Below, one piece after another: positions 1 through 8,070 of a stretch of DNA of 64,000 nucleotides. The notes below the pieces were generated by a model, which was given only the letters and a program-made list of their open reading frames with translations, ran no database searches and was not told where the DNA came from. The DNA comes from DALYJJ01 sp033763935 (GTDB lineage Bacteria > Acidobacteriota > Terriglobia > Bryobacterales > Bryobacteraceae). How positions within the stretch are numbered: position 1 is the stretch's first letter; the number at the start of each line of letters is the position of its first letter. A program made the position numbers and the translations under genes. The stretch lies in NCBI GenBank assembly GCA_033763935.1, contig JANRJO010000026.1, positions 1-64,000 on the forward strand. The letters are read 5' to 3'.

Positions 1-747
1 TGGGGGGACGTCGGCGAGGTCGTCGTTCTTGACCGTGGGCAGGACGATGGAGTCGAGGGGGAACATGTCGAAGTACTTCTTCGGCACGTACCAGGGCAGG
101 TGAGGACGCGTCATGCCGCAGGCGAGGAACATGGGGGTGTCTCGCTTCTTGCCAAGCTCGCGGCTCACCCATTCGGCGACCTGGAAGTCGCCCATGTCTT
201 CATCGGGGTTGTCGATGGGTCCCCAATCGAAGTGCGAGGTGCGCGGCATGCCGTTGAGCGGGCGGGCGGCGGCGGGCGGCAGGGGGCTTGGCGGGACATC
301 GCGGCCCTTGTTGTCGGGGTAATAGTCGTTCCAGCTTTGGGGGTCGGGGAAGCCGCCGTGGAAGATTTTGCCGCTGCCGATGGCGGTGTAGCCGGAGGCC
401 AAGAGGTGTTGTGTGAGGGTGACCGCGTCGCGACCTTTGGCGGATTGGCGAAAGGGCTGGCTGTTGTCGTAGACGCCGCTGGTGGAGGGGCGGAGACCGG
501 TCATCAGGGCGACGCGCGAAGGGTTACAGAGAGGCGCGGCGCAGTGGGCGGAAGTGAAGTTGACGCCGGAGGCGGCGAAGCGATCGAGGTTGGGGGTACG
601 GGTTTGCGGGTGGCCGTTGAGAGAGCCGACCCAGTCATTCAAATCGTCGATGGAGATGAAGAGGACGTTTTGGCGGGTGGGTGCGGCGGCGAGGCGGGCG
701 GCGGCGAGACAGGCAGCACCGGAAGCGAGGAAGCGGCGGCGGAGCAT
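1..747 (-). CDS. Sulfatase (arylsulfatase / iduronate-2-sulfatase-like), 3' end outside the window
   Basis: Probable secreted sulfatase that removes sulfate esters from polysaccharides or glycoconjugates. The reverse strand reads open from 747 to the window edge (249 codons), so the C-terminus is missing. The protein starts MLRRRFLASG, a Tat-like or Sec leader (about residues 1-22). It is followed by an alkaline-phosphatase-superfamily metal motif (ISIDDLND, residues 31-38) and the sulfatase signature C-N-P-S-R at residues 74-78, whose Cys74 would be converted to formylglycine. A later stretch, MFLACGMTRPHLPW, is typical of iduronate-2-sulfatase-like members. An in-frame ATG 12 bases upstream (759) is an alternative start. 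The gene follows the L,D-transpeptidase gene on the same strand with a gap of about 10-20 bases, so the two may be co-transcribed. The family is well supported; the substrate is unknown. Confidence 0.9.
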   Translation of the reverse strand, partial: MLRRRFLASGAACLAAARLAAAPTRQNVLFISIDDLNDWVGSLNGHPQTRTPNLDRFAASGVNFTSAHCAAPLCNPSRVALMTGLRPSTSGVYDNSQPFRQSAKGRDAVTLTQHLLASGYTAIGSGKIFHGGFPDPQSWNDYYPDNKGRDVPPSPLPPAAARPLNGMPRTSHFDWGPIDNPDEDMGDFQVAEWVSRELGKKRDTPMFLACGMTRPHLPWYVPKKYFDMFPLDSIVLPTVKNDDLADVPP

Positions 748-768
748 GGTGGTTTGCATTATATGTGG

Positions 769-1212
769 CTAGGGATTGATCTGGATGGGCGTCTGGTTGG
801 GGACCAGAGGCCAGAGTTCTTCGATTTCTTCGTTGGTCACGGCGATGCAACCCTCGGTCCAGTCCGTGCGGGCATGTTCGGGGCCGAGGTGCGGCTGAGA
901 GTTGGGAAGGCCGTGGATCATGATGTCGCCGCCTGGGCTGACGCCGGCGCGAGCGGCGCGGGCGCGATCGGCGGGGCTGGGGTAGGAGATGCGCAGGGAC
1001 AGGTGGAAGGCGCTGCGGGGATTGCGGCCGGAGATGATGTAGGCGCCTTCGGGCGTTTTGCCATCGCCTTCGCGCTCCTTGGGTCCCACGGGGGTACGGC
1101 CCAGGGCGATGCGGTAGTGGCGGATCACGCGGCCGCCACGGAGGAGGAGCAGTTCGCGCTGCTGCTTGTTGACGATGATGCGGTCAGCCGCGGGGTCGCC
1201 CGACATTCGCAT
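769..1212 (-). CDS. L,D-transpeptidase (YkuD domain) protein
   Basis: YkuD-fold L,D-transpeptidase of 147 residues. The family cross-links peptidoglycan stem peptides or attaches proteins to them. The catalytic region is visible: His100-Gly101 (IMIHGLP), then a stretch ending T-E-G-C-I-A-V with nucleophile Cys122. An early motif R-T-P-V-G-P-K followed by G-D-G-K-T-P-E-G is the substrate-loop pattern of the family. There is no signal peptide, and a stop codon lies directly upstream of the chosen ATG (1212), so the start cannot be extended; an ATG at 1206 is also possible. A periplasmic enzyme without a leader is slightly odd, so export may be non-classical or the annotated N-terminus incomplete. 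It lies upstream of the sulfatase gene on the same strand. Confidence 0.88.
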   Translation of the reverse strand: MRMSGDPAADRIIVNKQQRELLLLRGGRVIRHYRIALGRTPVGPKEREGDGKTPEGAYIISGRNPRSAFHLSLRISYPSPADRARAARAGVSPGGDIMIHGLPNSQPHLGPEHARTDWTEGCIAVTNEEIEELWPLVPNQTPIQINP

Positions 1213-1267
1213 CCGCTAATTTACACGATGCTGGAAACCGCGCGACCTTTGCGGCGTATCAGCTCTC

Positions 1268-3667
1268 ATGCAGGACTTTCTCTCGGACCTTCGCTATGGG
1301 GCGCGGCTGCTGCTGAAGAAACCGGCGTTTTCGCTGATCGTGATTCTGGTGCTGGGGCTGGGGATCGGGGCGAACACGGCGATTTATTCGACTGTGGACG
1401 CGATGCTGATCCGTCCGCTCCCCTTTCATGAGGCGGAGCGGCTGGTGATGGTGTGGGAGGACATTACGCACCTGGGGTTCCCGCGGAACACGCCGGCGCC
1501 GGCGAACTTCGTGGACTGGCGGAAGCAGAACACGGTCTTCGAAGACATGGCGGCGTACCGCTTTCAGATTGCGAACCTGACGGGGGACGGCGCGCCGGAA
1601 CAGATCGCGGGGCTGCGCACGATGCCGAACCTGTTTCCGATTCTCGGCGTGAAACCGCTGCTGGGGCGATGGCTGGAGGAGCGGGATGAGGTTTCCGAGC
1701 AGCGCTCGTTAGTGATCAGCTACGGTTTGTGGCAGCGAAGGTTCGGCGGCGACCCTAACGTTGTGGGACGCACGCTTTCCATGAGCGACGTGAACTACAC
1801 GGTGGTCGGGGTGATGCCGGCGACCTTCCGCTTCCCTGCCGGTCAGTTCGACTACTATGCGCGGTCAGGGCTGACGGCGCGGGACCTGGCGCGGCGGGGA
1901 TCGCATTTCCTGCAAGTGGTGGCGCGAATGAAACCGGGCGTGACACTCCAGGGCGCGCAGACGGAGATGGCGTCGATCATGAAGCGGCTGGAACGGGAGT
2001 ATCCGGACACAAACCGGCGCGTGGGTGGGGTGGTACAGCCGTTGCGGGACGCGATGCTGGGCAAGACGGGCTTGGAGTTGCTGGTGTTGCTGGCGGCGTC
2101 GGCGTGCGTGCTGCTGATTGCGTGCGCGAACGTGGCGAACCTGCTGCTGGCGCGGTCATCGGCGCGATGGCGCGAGATGGCGGTGCGCAGCGCGCTCGGG
2201 GCGGGCGGCGGGAGGCTGGCGCGGCAACTGTTGACGGAGAGTTTGATGCTGGCGTCAGCGGGTGGGGTGGCCGGTGTGGCTGTGGCGTTCGGCAGTTTGG
2301 CGCTGCTGGCGAAGCTGATCCCGGAGCAGTTGCAGGGGCTGATGAAGCCGTCCGTGGATGCGCGCATGCTGGTGTTCGCGTTTGCGGTGGCGGTGGGGAC
2401 GGGGTTGCTGTTCGGCGTGGCGCCGGCGTGGCAGGCGGCGCGGGCGGGGATGAGCGAGCGGCTGCGTGAGGGAGCACGGGCGGGCTCATCGCGGCGCAGC
2501 AAGCTGTTCCGGCATGCGCTGGTGGCGGGCGAGGTGGCGCTGGCGAGCTGTCTGCTGGCAGGCGCGGCGCTGTTGGTGCAAACGCTGCTGAACTTACAAA
2601 ACACGGACATCGGGTTTGAGCCGCGTGGCGTACTGACGGCGCGGACCCGGCTGCCCCTGCCGCGTTATGCGGACAACGGGAAGAAGGCGCAGTTCTACGA
2701 CAACGTGTTGAGCCGCATTGAAGGGTTGCCGGGGGTGGTGTCGGCAGGGTACACGTCGACGCTGCCGTTCCTGCAACGCGGGAACTCGACGGGCTTCGCG
2801 ATCGAGGGGATGCCGCCGATTCCGGTGGATTCGTTGATTCGGGTTTGCACGAGCGAATATTTGACGACGATCGGCAGCCGCCTGCTGGAGGGCCGCCTCT
2901 TTGGGCGGGACGACCGGGCCCATACGCAGCGGGTGATGGTGATCAATGAGACATTCAAGAAGGCGTTTTTTCCGAACGAATCCGCGGTGGGGAAGCGGAT
3001 CAGCGTGGACGGGAGCGACTGGTTCGTGGTGGCCGGCGTGGTGCGGGACGTACTGGAGCGCGGCTTGGAGCAGATGGCGAAGCCGACGTTTTACTTCCTC
3101 TACAACCAGCAGCCGGACACGTGGGCAGTGCCGGCGGAGATTGCCGTGAAAGCGACCGGCGACCCCATGCGGCTGGCCGCGGGCGTTCGCGAGGCGGTGT
3201 GGGCGGTGGACAAGGATCAGCCGGTGACGGCGGTGCGGACACTGGAGGAGATTGTGGGCGCGGAGGTGGCGGGGCGGAGGCAGCAGGTACAGATACTGAC
3301 TGTGTTCACGGGTGTGGCGGTGCTGCTGGCCTGTTTGGGCATTTACGGGGTGCTGTCGTACATGGTGACGCTGGGGACGCGCGATATTGGGGTGAGGATG
3401 GCGCTGGGGGCTCGGGGCGGGGACGTTGTGTCGCTGGTGGTGGGGCAGGGATTGCGGCTGGCGGGCGTGGGGTTGCTGACGGGAATGGCCGCGGCGCTGG
3501 CGGGAGCGCGCCTGTTGAGCAGCTTGCTTTACGGGGTGAAGCCGGCGGACCCGGCGACGTTTGTCGGGGTGTGCCTGCTGATGGGGGTGGTGTCGGCCGC
3601 GGCCTGTTATTTACCGGCGAGGAGAGCGGCGAGGATTGATCCGATGGTGGCGCTGCGGGTGGATTGA
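1268..3667 (+). CDS. FtsX/MacB-type ABC transporter permease (acidobacterial duplicated orphan permease)
   Basis: A 799-residue membrane protein of the duplicated orphan permease family that is greatly expanded in Acidobacteria. Order of parts: a short cytoplasmic start with the family motif DLRYGARLLLKKPAF (residues 7-21), a transmembrane helix (about 21-42), a MacB-like periplasmic domain, a first FtsX core of several helices (about residues 268-420, including ALGAGGGRLARQLL), a second periplasmic domain, and a second FtsX core at the C-terminus (from about 677, with RDIGVRMALGA). No ATP-binding subunit is adjacent, which is usual for these orphans. The substrate is unknown; relatives are proposed to act in efflux or lipoprotein/envelope processes. 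Third positions are strongly G-biased. Confidence 0.93.
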   Translation: MQDFLSDLRYGARLLLKKPAFSLIVILVLGLGIGANTAIYSTVDAMLIRPLPFHEAERLVMVWEDITHLGFPRNTPAPANFVDWRKQNTVFEDMAAYRFQIANLTGDGAPEQIAGLRTMPNLFPILGVKPLLGRWLEERDEVSEQRSLVISYGLWQRRFGGDPNVVGRTLSMSDVNYTVVGVMPATFRFPAGQFDYYARSGLTARDLARRGSHFLQVVARMKPGVTLQGAQTEMASIMKRLEREYPDTNRRVGGVVQPLRDAMLGKTGLELLVLLAASACVLLIACANVANLLLARSSARWREMAVRSALGAGGGRLARQLLTESLMLASAGGVAGVAVAFGSLALLAKLIPEQLQGLMKPSVDARMLVFAFAVAVGTGLLFGVAPAWQAARAGMSERLREGARAGSSRRSKLFRHALVAGEVALASCLLAGAALLVQTLLNLQNTDIGFEPRGVLTARTRLPLPRYADNGKKAQFYDNVLSRIEGLPGVVSAGYTSTLPFLQRGNSTGFAIEGMPPIPVDSLIRVCTSEYLTTIGSRLLEGRLFGRDDRAHTQRVMVINETFKKAFFPNESAVGKRISVDGSDWFVVAGVVRDVLERGLEQMAKPTFYFLYNQQPDTWAVPAEIAVKATGDPMRLAAGVREAVWAVDKDQPVTAVRTLEEIVGAEVAGRRQQVQILTVFTGVAVLLACLGIYGVLSYMVTLGTRDIGVRMALGARGGDVVSLVVGQGLRLAGVGLLTGMAAALAGARLLSSLLYGVKPADPATFVGVCLLMGVVSAAACYLPARRAARIDPMVALRVD

Positions 3668-3696
3668 GGGCCCGGTGCGCGCGCTATCATTCGCTC

Positions 3697-4197
3697 ATGG
3701 ATGCGCAGCCGGTATTGGCGGTGCTGGCACGGGCTCTTGAGGAGGCGCGGTTGGAGGCCATTCTGATCGGCAATATGGCAGCGGCCTTGCATGGGGCACC
3801 GGTATCGACGGTGGACGTTGATTTTTTCTTTCGCAAGACCAGGGGGAATCTCAAGAAGCTGAAAGAGGTGGCCGGGACGCTGCGGGCGAGCATTCTTCGT
3901 CCCTATTACCCCGCGTCCGGCCTGTTCCGCCTCCAGCGGGACGAAGACGCGTTGCAGGTGGACTTCATGAGCGCCATTGACGGCGTGGGGTCCTTTGAGC
4001 GCGTCCGCAGCCGGGCGAAGCGCCTTGCCATGGGCGGGCACGAGTTGCTGGTGGCCGACCTCGAGGACATCATCGCAAGCAAGAAGGCCGCTGGGCGAAG
4101 TAAGGACAAGGCGGTTCTCGATATATTGAGGGTGACCCTCGATGAAACGAAGCGGGCTCAACAAAGCAGAACGAGAGGCACTCCGGAAGGAAAGTGA
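3697..4197 (+). CDS. Nucleotidyltransferase-fold protein (AbiEii / MNT-like)
   Basis: A 166-residue protein with the minimal nucleotidyltransferase pattern: I-G-N-M-A-A-A-L-H-G at residues 24-33, then a D-x-D pair (Asp40 and Asp42 in STVDVDFFF) that would bind metal and nucleotide. The tail carries a conserved-looking D-I-I-A-S-K-K-A-A-G-R-S-K-D, common in AbiEii-type and DUF6036-like nucleotidyltransferases. The ATG at 3697 was chosen over a TTG at 3664 because the latter overlaps the permease stop. A 52-codon gene begins inside its 3' end (overlap 56 bases), an arrangement typical of toxin-antitoxin-like pairs. Whether it is a toxin, an antitoxin or a tRNA-modifying enzyme cannot be read from sequence. 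Confidence 0.78.
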   Translation: MDAQPVLAVLARALEEARLEAILIGNMAAALHGAPVSTVDVDFFFRKTRGNLKKLKEVAGTLRASILRPYYPASGLFRLQRDEDALQVDFMSAIDGVGSFERVRSRAKRLAMGGHELLVADLEDIIASKKAAGRSKDKAVLDILRVTLDETKRAQQSRTRGTPEGK

Positions 4198-4300
4198 GCG
4201 AGCTTTGCGGGAGTTGATCCGCAAGCGGCTGGCGCTGCCGGTGGAGAAGCGGTTGAATTGCCTGCGTAAGAAGGTTGGGCTGCGGGCGACGTGTTTGTGA
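4142..4300 (+). CDS. Small basic protein overlapping the nucleotidyltransferase gene
   Basis: A 52-residue, highly charged open frame (starts MKRSGLNKAEREALRKESER, ends with a Cys-containing tail) that begins with ATG 56 bases before the end of the nucleotidyltransferase gene, in another frame. The composition, rich in Lys, Arg and Glu, predicts one long amphipathic helix. The tight overlap and shared strand suggest translational coupling. I read it as a probable partner of the nucleotidyltransferase, perhaps the antitoxin or regulatory half of the pair; this is inference from arrangement, since no domain can be recognised. The gene is short and could be spurious, but its amino-acid composition is not that of a random GC-rich frame. 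Confidence 0.55.
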   Translation: MKRSGLNKAEREALRKESERALRELIRKRLALPVEKRLNCLRKKVGLRATCL

Positions 4301-4329
4301 GGGACGGCGACGACCGCGGCTGACGCGAC

Positions 4330-4884
4330 TTACGCGGCGCCTACAGTGGCGTCCGCTTCCGCTCCGGCCAGTTCGGCTTGGTGGAACTGTTCCTCTTCGG
4401 TGGAGCCGTGGAGGGCAGCGGTGGAGGCGACGCCGCCGGCAATGGTGTTGGTGATTTCGTCGAAGTAGCCTGTGCCCACGAAGCGCTGATGGCGCACTGC
4501 GGTGTAGCCTTGGTGAGCAAGTTCGAACTCCTTTTCCTGGAGCTGCGCGTAGGCCGACATACCGGATTCGCGGTAGCCGGAGGCGAGTTCGAACATGCTG
4601 AGGTTCAGGGCTTATAACCCATCGACCAGAGCTCGCGCTGGAACTTAGCGATGGCGGCGGCGTCCAACTTACTCATAGGCGAGCAGCTTGCCGGGGAAGC
4701 GGTCATGGATGGCGTCGGCGAGGGTCCGGGCCTCTTCGATGCTGGGCTCGGAGGTTTCGCACCAGATTAAGTCGACGTAGCGGGCGTAGAGGAGGCCGCG
4801 GGTGATGGCGGCTTCGGAAGGGCTCGTCGTGGGTGTCGGCGGCTGCGGTGACCAGGCGCGCGCGGACTGCTGCAGGGCTGAGCG
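4330..4884 (-). pseudogene. aceA: Isocitrate lyase remnant (C-terminal third, several frameshifts)
   Basis: The minus strand carries scattered but unmistakable pieces of isocitrate lyase in different frames. From 4596 to 4330 an open stretch reads MFELASGYRESGMSAYAQLQ and later RHQRFVGTGYFDEITN and GSTEEEQFHQ, the family's C-terminal hallmarks. Upstream, 4676-4611 reads LDAAAIAKFQRELWSMGYK; about 4824-4677 reads AAITRGLLYARYVDLIWCE and then IHDRFPGKLLAYE; about 4860-4820 reads ARLVTAAADTHDEP. Each piece is out of frame with the next and short conserved blocks between them are missing (the segments after HDEP, after LLAYE and after MGYK). The N-terminal two thirds, with the catalytic Cys loop, is absent. 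The relic lies just downstream of rapZ. Assembly error could explain one lesion but hardly all of them. Confidence 0.88.
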
Positions 4885-5790
4885 CTACTTCTGGATGTCG
4901 CGGTGGGTGCCTTTGACCTTGTAGCCGAGTTTGCTCAGGCGTTTGCGGATATCCTCCGCAATCATCACAGAGCGATGGTGGCCGCCGGTGCAGCCGAAGG
5001 CAATGGTGAGGTAACTCTTGCCTTCGCGCACGTAGTGCGGGATGAGGTATACGAGGAGCTCCGAGATGCGCTGGATGAAGTCAGTGGTTTGGGGGAAGGA
5101 GCGGATGTAGCGGGCGACGGAAGGGTTGCGCCCGGTGAGGTGTTTGAACTGCGGGATGTAGTTGGGGTTGGGGAGGAAGCGGACGTCGAAGACGAGATCG
5201 CTGTCGGCGGGAAGGCCGTGGCGGTAACCGAAGCTGGTGACGTAGACGAGGAGCTGGTTTTCGTCGCGGCCGGCGCCGAACTTTTCGCCGATGATTTCGC
5301 GCAATTCGTGCACGTTGAATTTTGAAGTGTTGATGACGTGGTCGGCGAGGGGGCGGATGGTTCGGAGGAGTTCGCGCTCATGCTTGATGGAGCGCATGAC
5401 GGACTTGTCGGTTCCAAGGGGATGAGGGCGGCGGGTTTCACTGAAGCGGCGGAGGAGGGTTTCGTCGTCGGCCTCGAGGAAGATGATCTGAGTGGGGATG
5501 GACTCCTTGAGCCGCTGGAACATTCGCGGGAAGTCCTTGAGGCGGGCGCCTTCGCGAACGTCGACGACGAGGGCGGCGCGGCGGATGGTGGGTGAGGCGA
5601 GGGTCAGTTCGGCGAACTTCGGGATGAGTTCGACGGGGAGATTATCGACCGAGTAGTAGCCGAGGTCTTCGAGGCTCTTGAGGACGGTGGCCTTGCCCGA
5701 GCCGCTGAGCCCCGTAATGATGACCAACTGGGGGGCGGCAGCGGCCCGGGCAGAGGGAGCGTCAGGCGTTTCCTTTTTCGCTCTGGCCAT
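4885..5790 (-). CDS. rapZ: RapZ/YvcJ family nucleotide-binding protein (RNase adapter)
   Basis: A 301-residue P-loop protein of the RapZ (YvcJ) family. In enterobacteria RapZ senses glucosamine-6-phosphate and guides RNase E to the sRNA GlmZ; elsewhere its role is less clear. Walker A is at residues 27-34 (GLSGSGKA), with Ala where Ser/Thr is usual and Thr directly after. It is followed by EDLGYYSVDNLPVELIPKF, and the conserved C-terminal part has FGYRHGLPADSDLVFDVRFL and GCTGGHHRSV. ATG 5790 was chosen because it lies 8 bases after the hpf stop; the frame stays open further upstream but that part overlaps hpf. The order rpoN-hpf-rapZ matches the classical sigma-54 cluster, though ptsN and npr are missing. 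Confidence 0.93.
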   Translation of the reverse strand: MARAKKETPDAPSARAAAAPQLVIITGLSGSGKATVLKSLEDLGYYSVDNLPVELIPKFAELTLASPTIRRAALVVDVREGARLKDFPRMFQRLKESIPTQIIFLEADDETLLRRFSETRRPHPLGTDKSVMRSIKHERELLRTIRPLADHVINTSKFNVHELREIIGEKFGAGRDENQLLVYVTSFGYRHGLPADSDLVFDVRFLPNPNYIPQFKHLTGRNPSVARYIRSFPQTTDFIQRISELLVYLIPHYVREGKSYLTIAFGCTGGHHRSVMIAEDIRKRLSKLGYKVKGTHRDIQK

Positions 5791-5798
5791 GCGCCGGG

Positions 5799-6335
5799 TC
5801 AGGCCTCGACGAGATCGAAGTGGCCGTCGCGGCGGCGGACCAGCACGGACAGGCGGTCCGACTGAGCGTCGCGGTAGGCGACGTAATCGAGGCCATCTTC
5901 CATTTCGAGCATGGCCTCCTCCAGCGTCATGGGCTTGCGCGCGGCGTGGTGATTGACGCGGTAGATGCGTTTCTCCTGGCCCTCCTCGGGTTCGAAGACG
6001 GCGATCTCCTCGGGTTCGTTCTTGGGGGGCGCCGCCGAGCGTTTGGTGTCGCGCCACTTGGTCCGCAGCTTGAGGATCTGCTTTTCCAGCTTGTCGATGG
6101 CATCGCAGATGGCGGTGAAGAGGTCGCTATCGGAGCCGACGCAAACCACCGCGTGGTCGTACCACTGCACGGTGATTTCGGCGTGCTGGAGGTGGCGCTC
6201 GGTAGTGACGATGATTCTCGCCTCCTTTTCGCCTTTACGGTCGAAGAACTTGGCGAGCTTCGCGAAGCGTCCCTCGATTTTGGTCTGCTGGGCGGGCAAC
6301 AACTTTTCGATCTTGCCTGTGTAGGTGACCTTCAT
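5799..6335 (-). CDS. hpf: Ribosome hibernation promoting factor, long form
   Basis: A 178-residue protein with two parts. The N-terminal S30Ae/RaiA domain (residues 1 to about 95) starts MKVTYTGKIEKLLPAQQ and contains HLQHAEITVQWYDHAVV. After a linker, the C-terminal dimerisation domain (about 125-178) reads KPMTLEEAMLEMEDGLDYVA and ends in RRRDGHFDLVEA. Long HPF binds the 30S subunit and dimerises to join two 70S ribosomes into inactive 100S particles in stationary phase. It sits 40 bases downstream of rpoN and 8 bases upstream of rapZ on the same strand, so it is very likely co-transcribed. The length agrees with the long family. Confidence 0.94.
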   Translation of the reverse strand: MKVTYTGKIEKLLPAQQTKIEGRFAKLAKFFDRKGEKEARIIVTTERHLQHAEITVQWYDHAVVCVGSDSDLFTAICDAIDKLEKQILKLRTKWRDTKRSAAPPKNEPEEIAVFEPEEGQEKRIYRVNHHAARKPMTLEEAMLEMEDGLDYVAYRDAQSDRLSVLVRRRDGHFDLVEA

Positions 6336-6374
6336 GTGCGCCTCTCGAGGAGACTCGAGGCCCGGCGGCGTGTG

Positions 6375-7967
6375 CTAATTGCGAACGCGCCGTTCGTGTG
6401 TGGACGGGATGCGCATGTCCTCGCGGTACTTGGCCACAGTGCGGCGAGTGACCTGGATCCCCTCCGCCTGCAGCTTTGCCGTGATTTGCTCATCGGTCAA
6501 CGGCCGGGTCTTGTCCTCCTCGTCAATCATCTTCTTCACTTTGCGCTTGAGAATCAAGAGAGGGGTAGCGGCGCCGGAGGGGCCTTGGACGGCCTCGGAG
6601 AAGAAGTAGCGCAGTTCGAAAACGCCTTGGGGGGTGTGGGCGTATTTGGCTGCGACGGCGCGGCTGACGGTGGAGGGGTGGACGCCGATTTCTTCGGCGA
6701 CCTCTTTAATCATCATCGGCTTCAGCTGATCGATGCCGCGTTCGAGGAAGTCCTGCTGGCGGCGAACGATGGACTGGCAGACCTTGAGGATGGTCTGTTT
6801 CCGCTGCTCGATGTTCTTCATCAGCTGGAGCGCGGAAGCGTAACGCTCTTTGACGTAATTGCGAACTTCTTTGGAGGGCTCCTGATCGCGGTCGAGCATG
6901 CGCCGGTACTGCGAATTCAGGCGGAGTTGCGGTATGTCCTCATCGTTGAGCTGGATGACGTAATCGTCGCCTTCCTTGGAGATGTAGACATCGGGCTCAA
7001 TGACGCGGGCGCCGGGACCGGAGAAGCGGAGGCCGGGGCGGCCGTCGAGGGTGCGAATGACGGCGAGCGCGATCTGGATGTGCTCCATCGGGCGCTTCAA
7101 CAGGCGGGCGAGTTCCTTCCACTGCTTGGTTTCGACCAATCGCAGGTGGTCGGCGACGATCTGCCAGGCGAGGCCGCCATCGGCTTTGCGACTGGTCAGC
7201 TGCAGCAGGAGGCACTCACGGAGATCGCGAGCGGCGATGCCGGCGGGATCGAGGGACTGCACGGCCTTGAGCGCCGCTGCCACGTCGGGCACCGGGTGAT
7301 TGCAGAAGGCCGCGACTTCTTCCACGGAGCCGATGAGGAAACCGTTCTCGTCCAGGTTGCCGACGACTGATTCGGCGGCGTCGCGGACATCCTCGGGGAG
7401 CACCATCAGGGCGAGCTGCGAATTCAAGTGATCGGCGAGAGTGACCGGGGCCGACAGGAAGGTCTCAAACGACGGCTTGTCGACTGTTTCGGAGGAGGGG
7501 CTTTTGTAGCCGGGATCGAGGTAGTCGTCGAAGTAGCTGCCGAAATCGATCTCGTCGAACGGGTCAGCGGATTCTTTGGCGGCTTCGGGGTCGGCTGCGG
7601 GCGCCTCGGCGGCGGGTGCGGCGGAGGCGGAGAAGTCGGGCTCCGGCTCGGGGAGTTCGAAGTCCATGGGGACGCCGTCGGCGACCTCGGGAGCGGACCC
7701 GAGATCGGCGGTCATTGCTTCCACCATGGCCTTGTCGGACGGATCGGCTACGCGTTCGGCCTCGAGGATCGCCTGTACTTCCTCGGGAGTCAGTTCGTCG
7801 CCATCGCCGGACTCCTCGAGAACCGGGTTTCGCGAAATCTCCTGCGTGATCATCTCCTTGAGCTCCAGCCGGTTCAACTGGAGCACGGTGACCATCTGCA
7901 CGAGGCCCGGCGTGAGGATTTGCTTCTGCGCGACCTTTAACTGCAGCCTCGGCGAAAGCAAGCTCAT
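6375..7967 (-). CDS. rpoN: RNA polymerase sigma-54 factor
   Basis: A 530-residue sigma-54 protein that directs RNA polymerase to -24/-12 promoters and needs AAA+ activators. Region I (about 1-60) has the usual pattern of Leu and Gln (LQLKVAQKQILTPGLVQMV). An acidic, Ala/Glu-rich region II follows (about 60-165, unusually long). The core-binding and DNA-binding regions come next: a helix-turn-helix with EVAEEIGVHPSTVSRAVAAK, and near the C-terminus the RpoN box, here T-R-R-T-V-A-K-Y-R-E, matching the signature except for the first residue. It is followed by hpf and rapZ. Downstream targets cannot be identified from this window. Confidence 0.96.
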   Translation of the reverse strand: MSLLSPRLQLKVAQKQILTPGLVQMVTVLQLNRLELKEMITQEISRNPVLEESGDGDELTPEEVQAILEAERVADPSDKAMVEAMTADLGSAPEVADGVPMDFELPEPEPDFSASAAPAAEAPAADPEAAKESADPFDEIDFGSYFDDYLDPGYKSPSSETVDKPSFETFLSAPVTLADHLNSQLALMVLPEDVRDAAESVVGNLDENGFLIGSVEEVAAFCNHPVPDVAAALKAVQSLDPAGIAARDLRECLLLQLTSRKADGGLAWQIVADHLRLVETKQWKELARLLKRPMEHIQIALAVIRTLDGRPGLRFSGPGARVIEPDVYISKEGDDYVIQLNDEDIPQLRLNSQYRRMLDRDQEPSKEVRNYVKERYASALQLMKNIEQRKQTILKVCQSIVRRQQDFLERGIDQLKPMMIKEVAEEIGVHPSTVSRAVAAKYAHTPQGVFELRYFFSEAVQGPSGAATPLLILKRKVKKMIDEEDKTRPLTDEQITAKLQAEGIQVTRRTVAKYREDMRIPSTHERRVRN

Positions 7968-8070
7968 GCTGCGTTCATTTTATCAGAGTCCCTTCTGAGG
8001 CAAGCAGGAAAAGGGCCTTATCTTGCGGGGAAACGCAACGTTCTGAGGAGGCGGGCCGTACACTTCTCAT

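Noticed and set aside
100..1431. Long plus-strand frame opposite the sulfatase and L,D-transpeptidase genes
   Set aside because: Gly/Ala/Val-rich shadow; the other strand has catalytic motifs of both enzymes and the permease start overlaps its end.
5820..7370. Long plus-strand frame opposite hpf and rpoN
   Set aside because: Antisense to recognised genes; repetitive Gly/Val/Asp-rich sequence typical of reverse frames in high-GC DNA.
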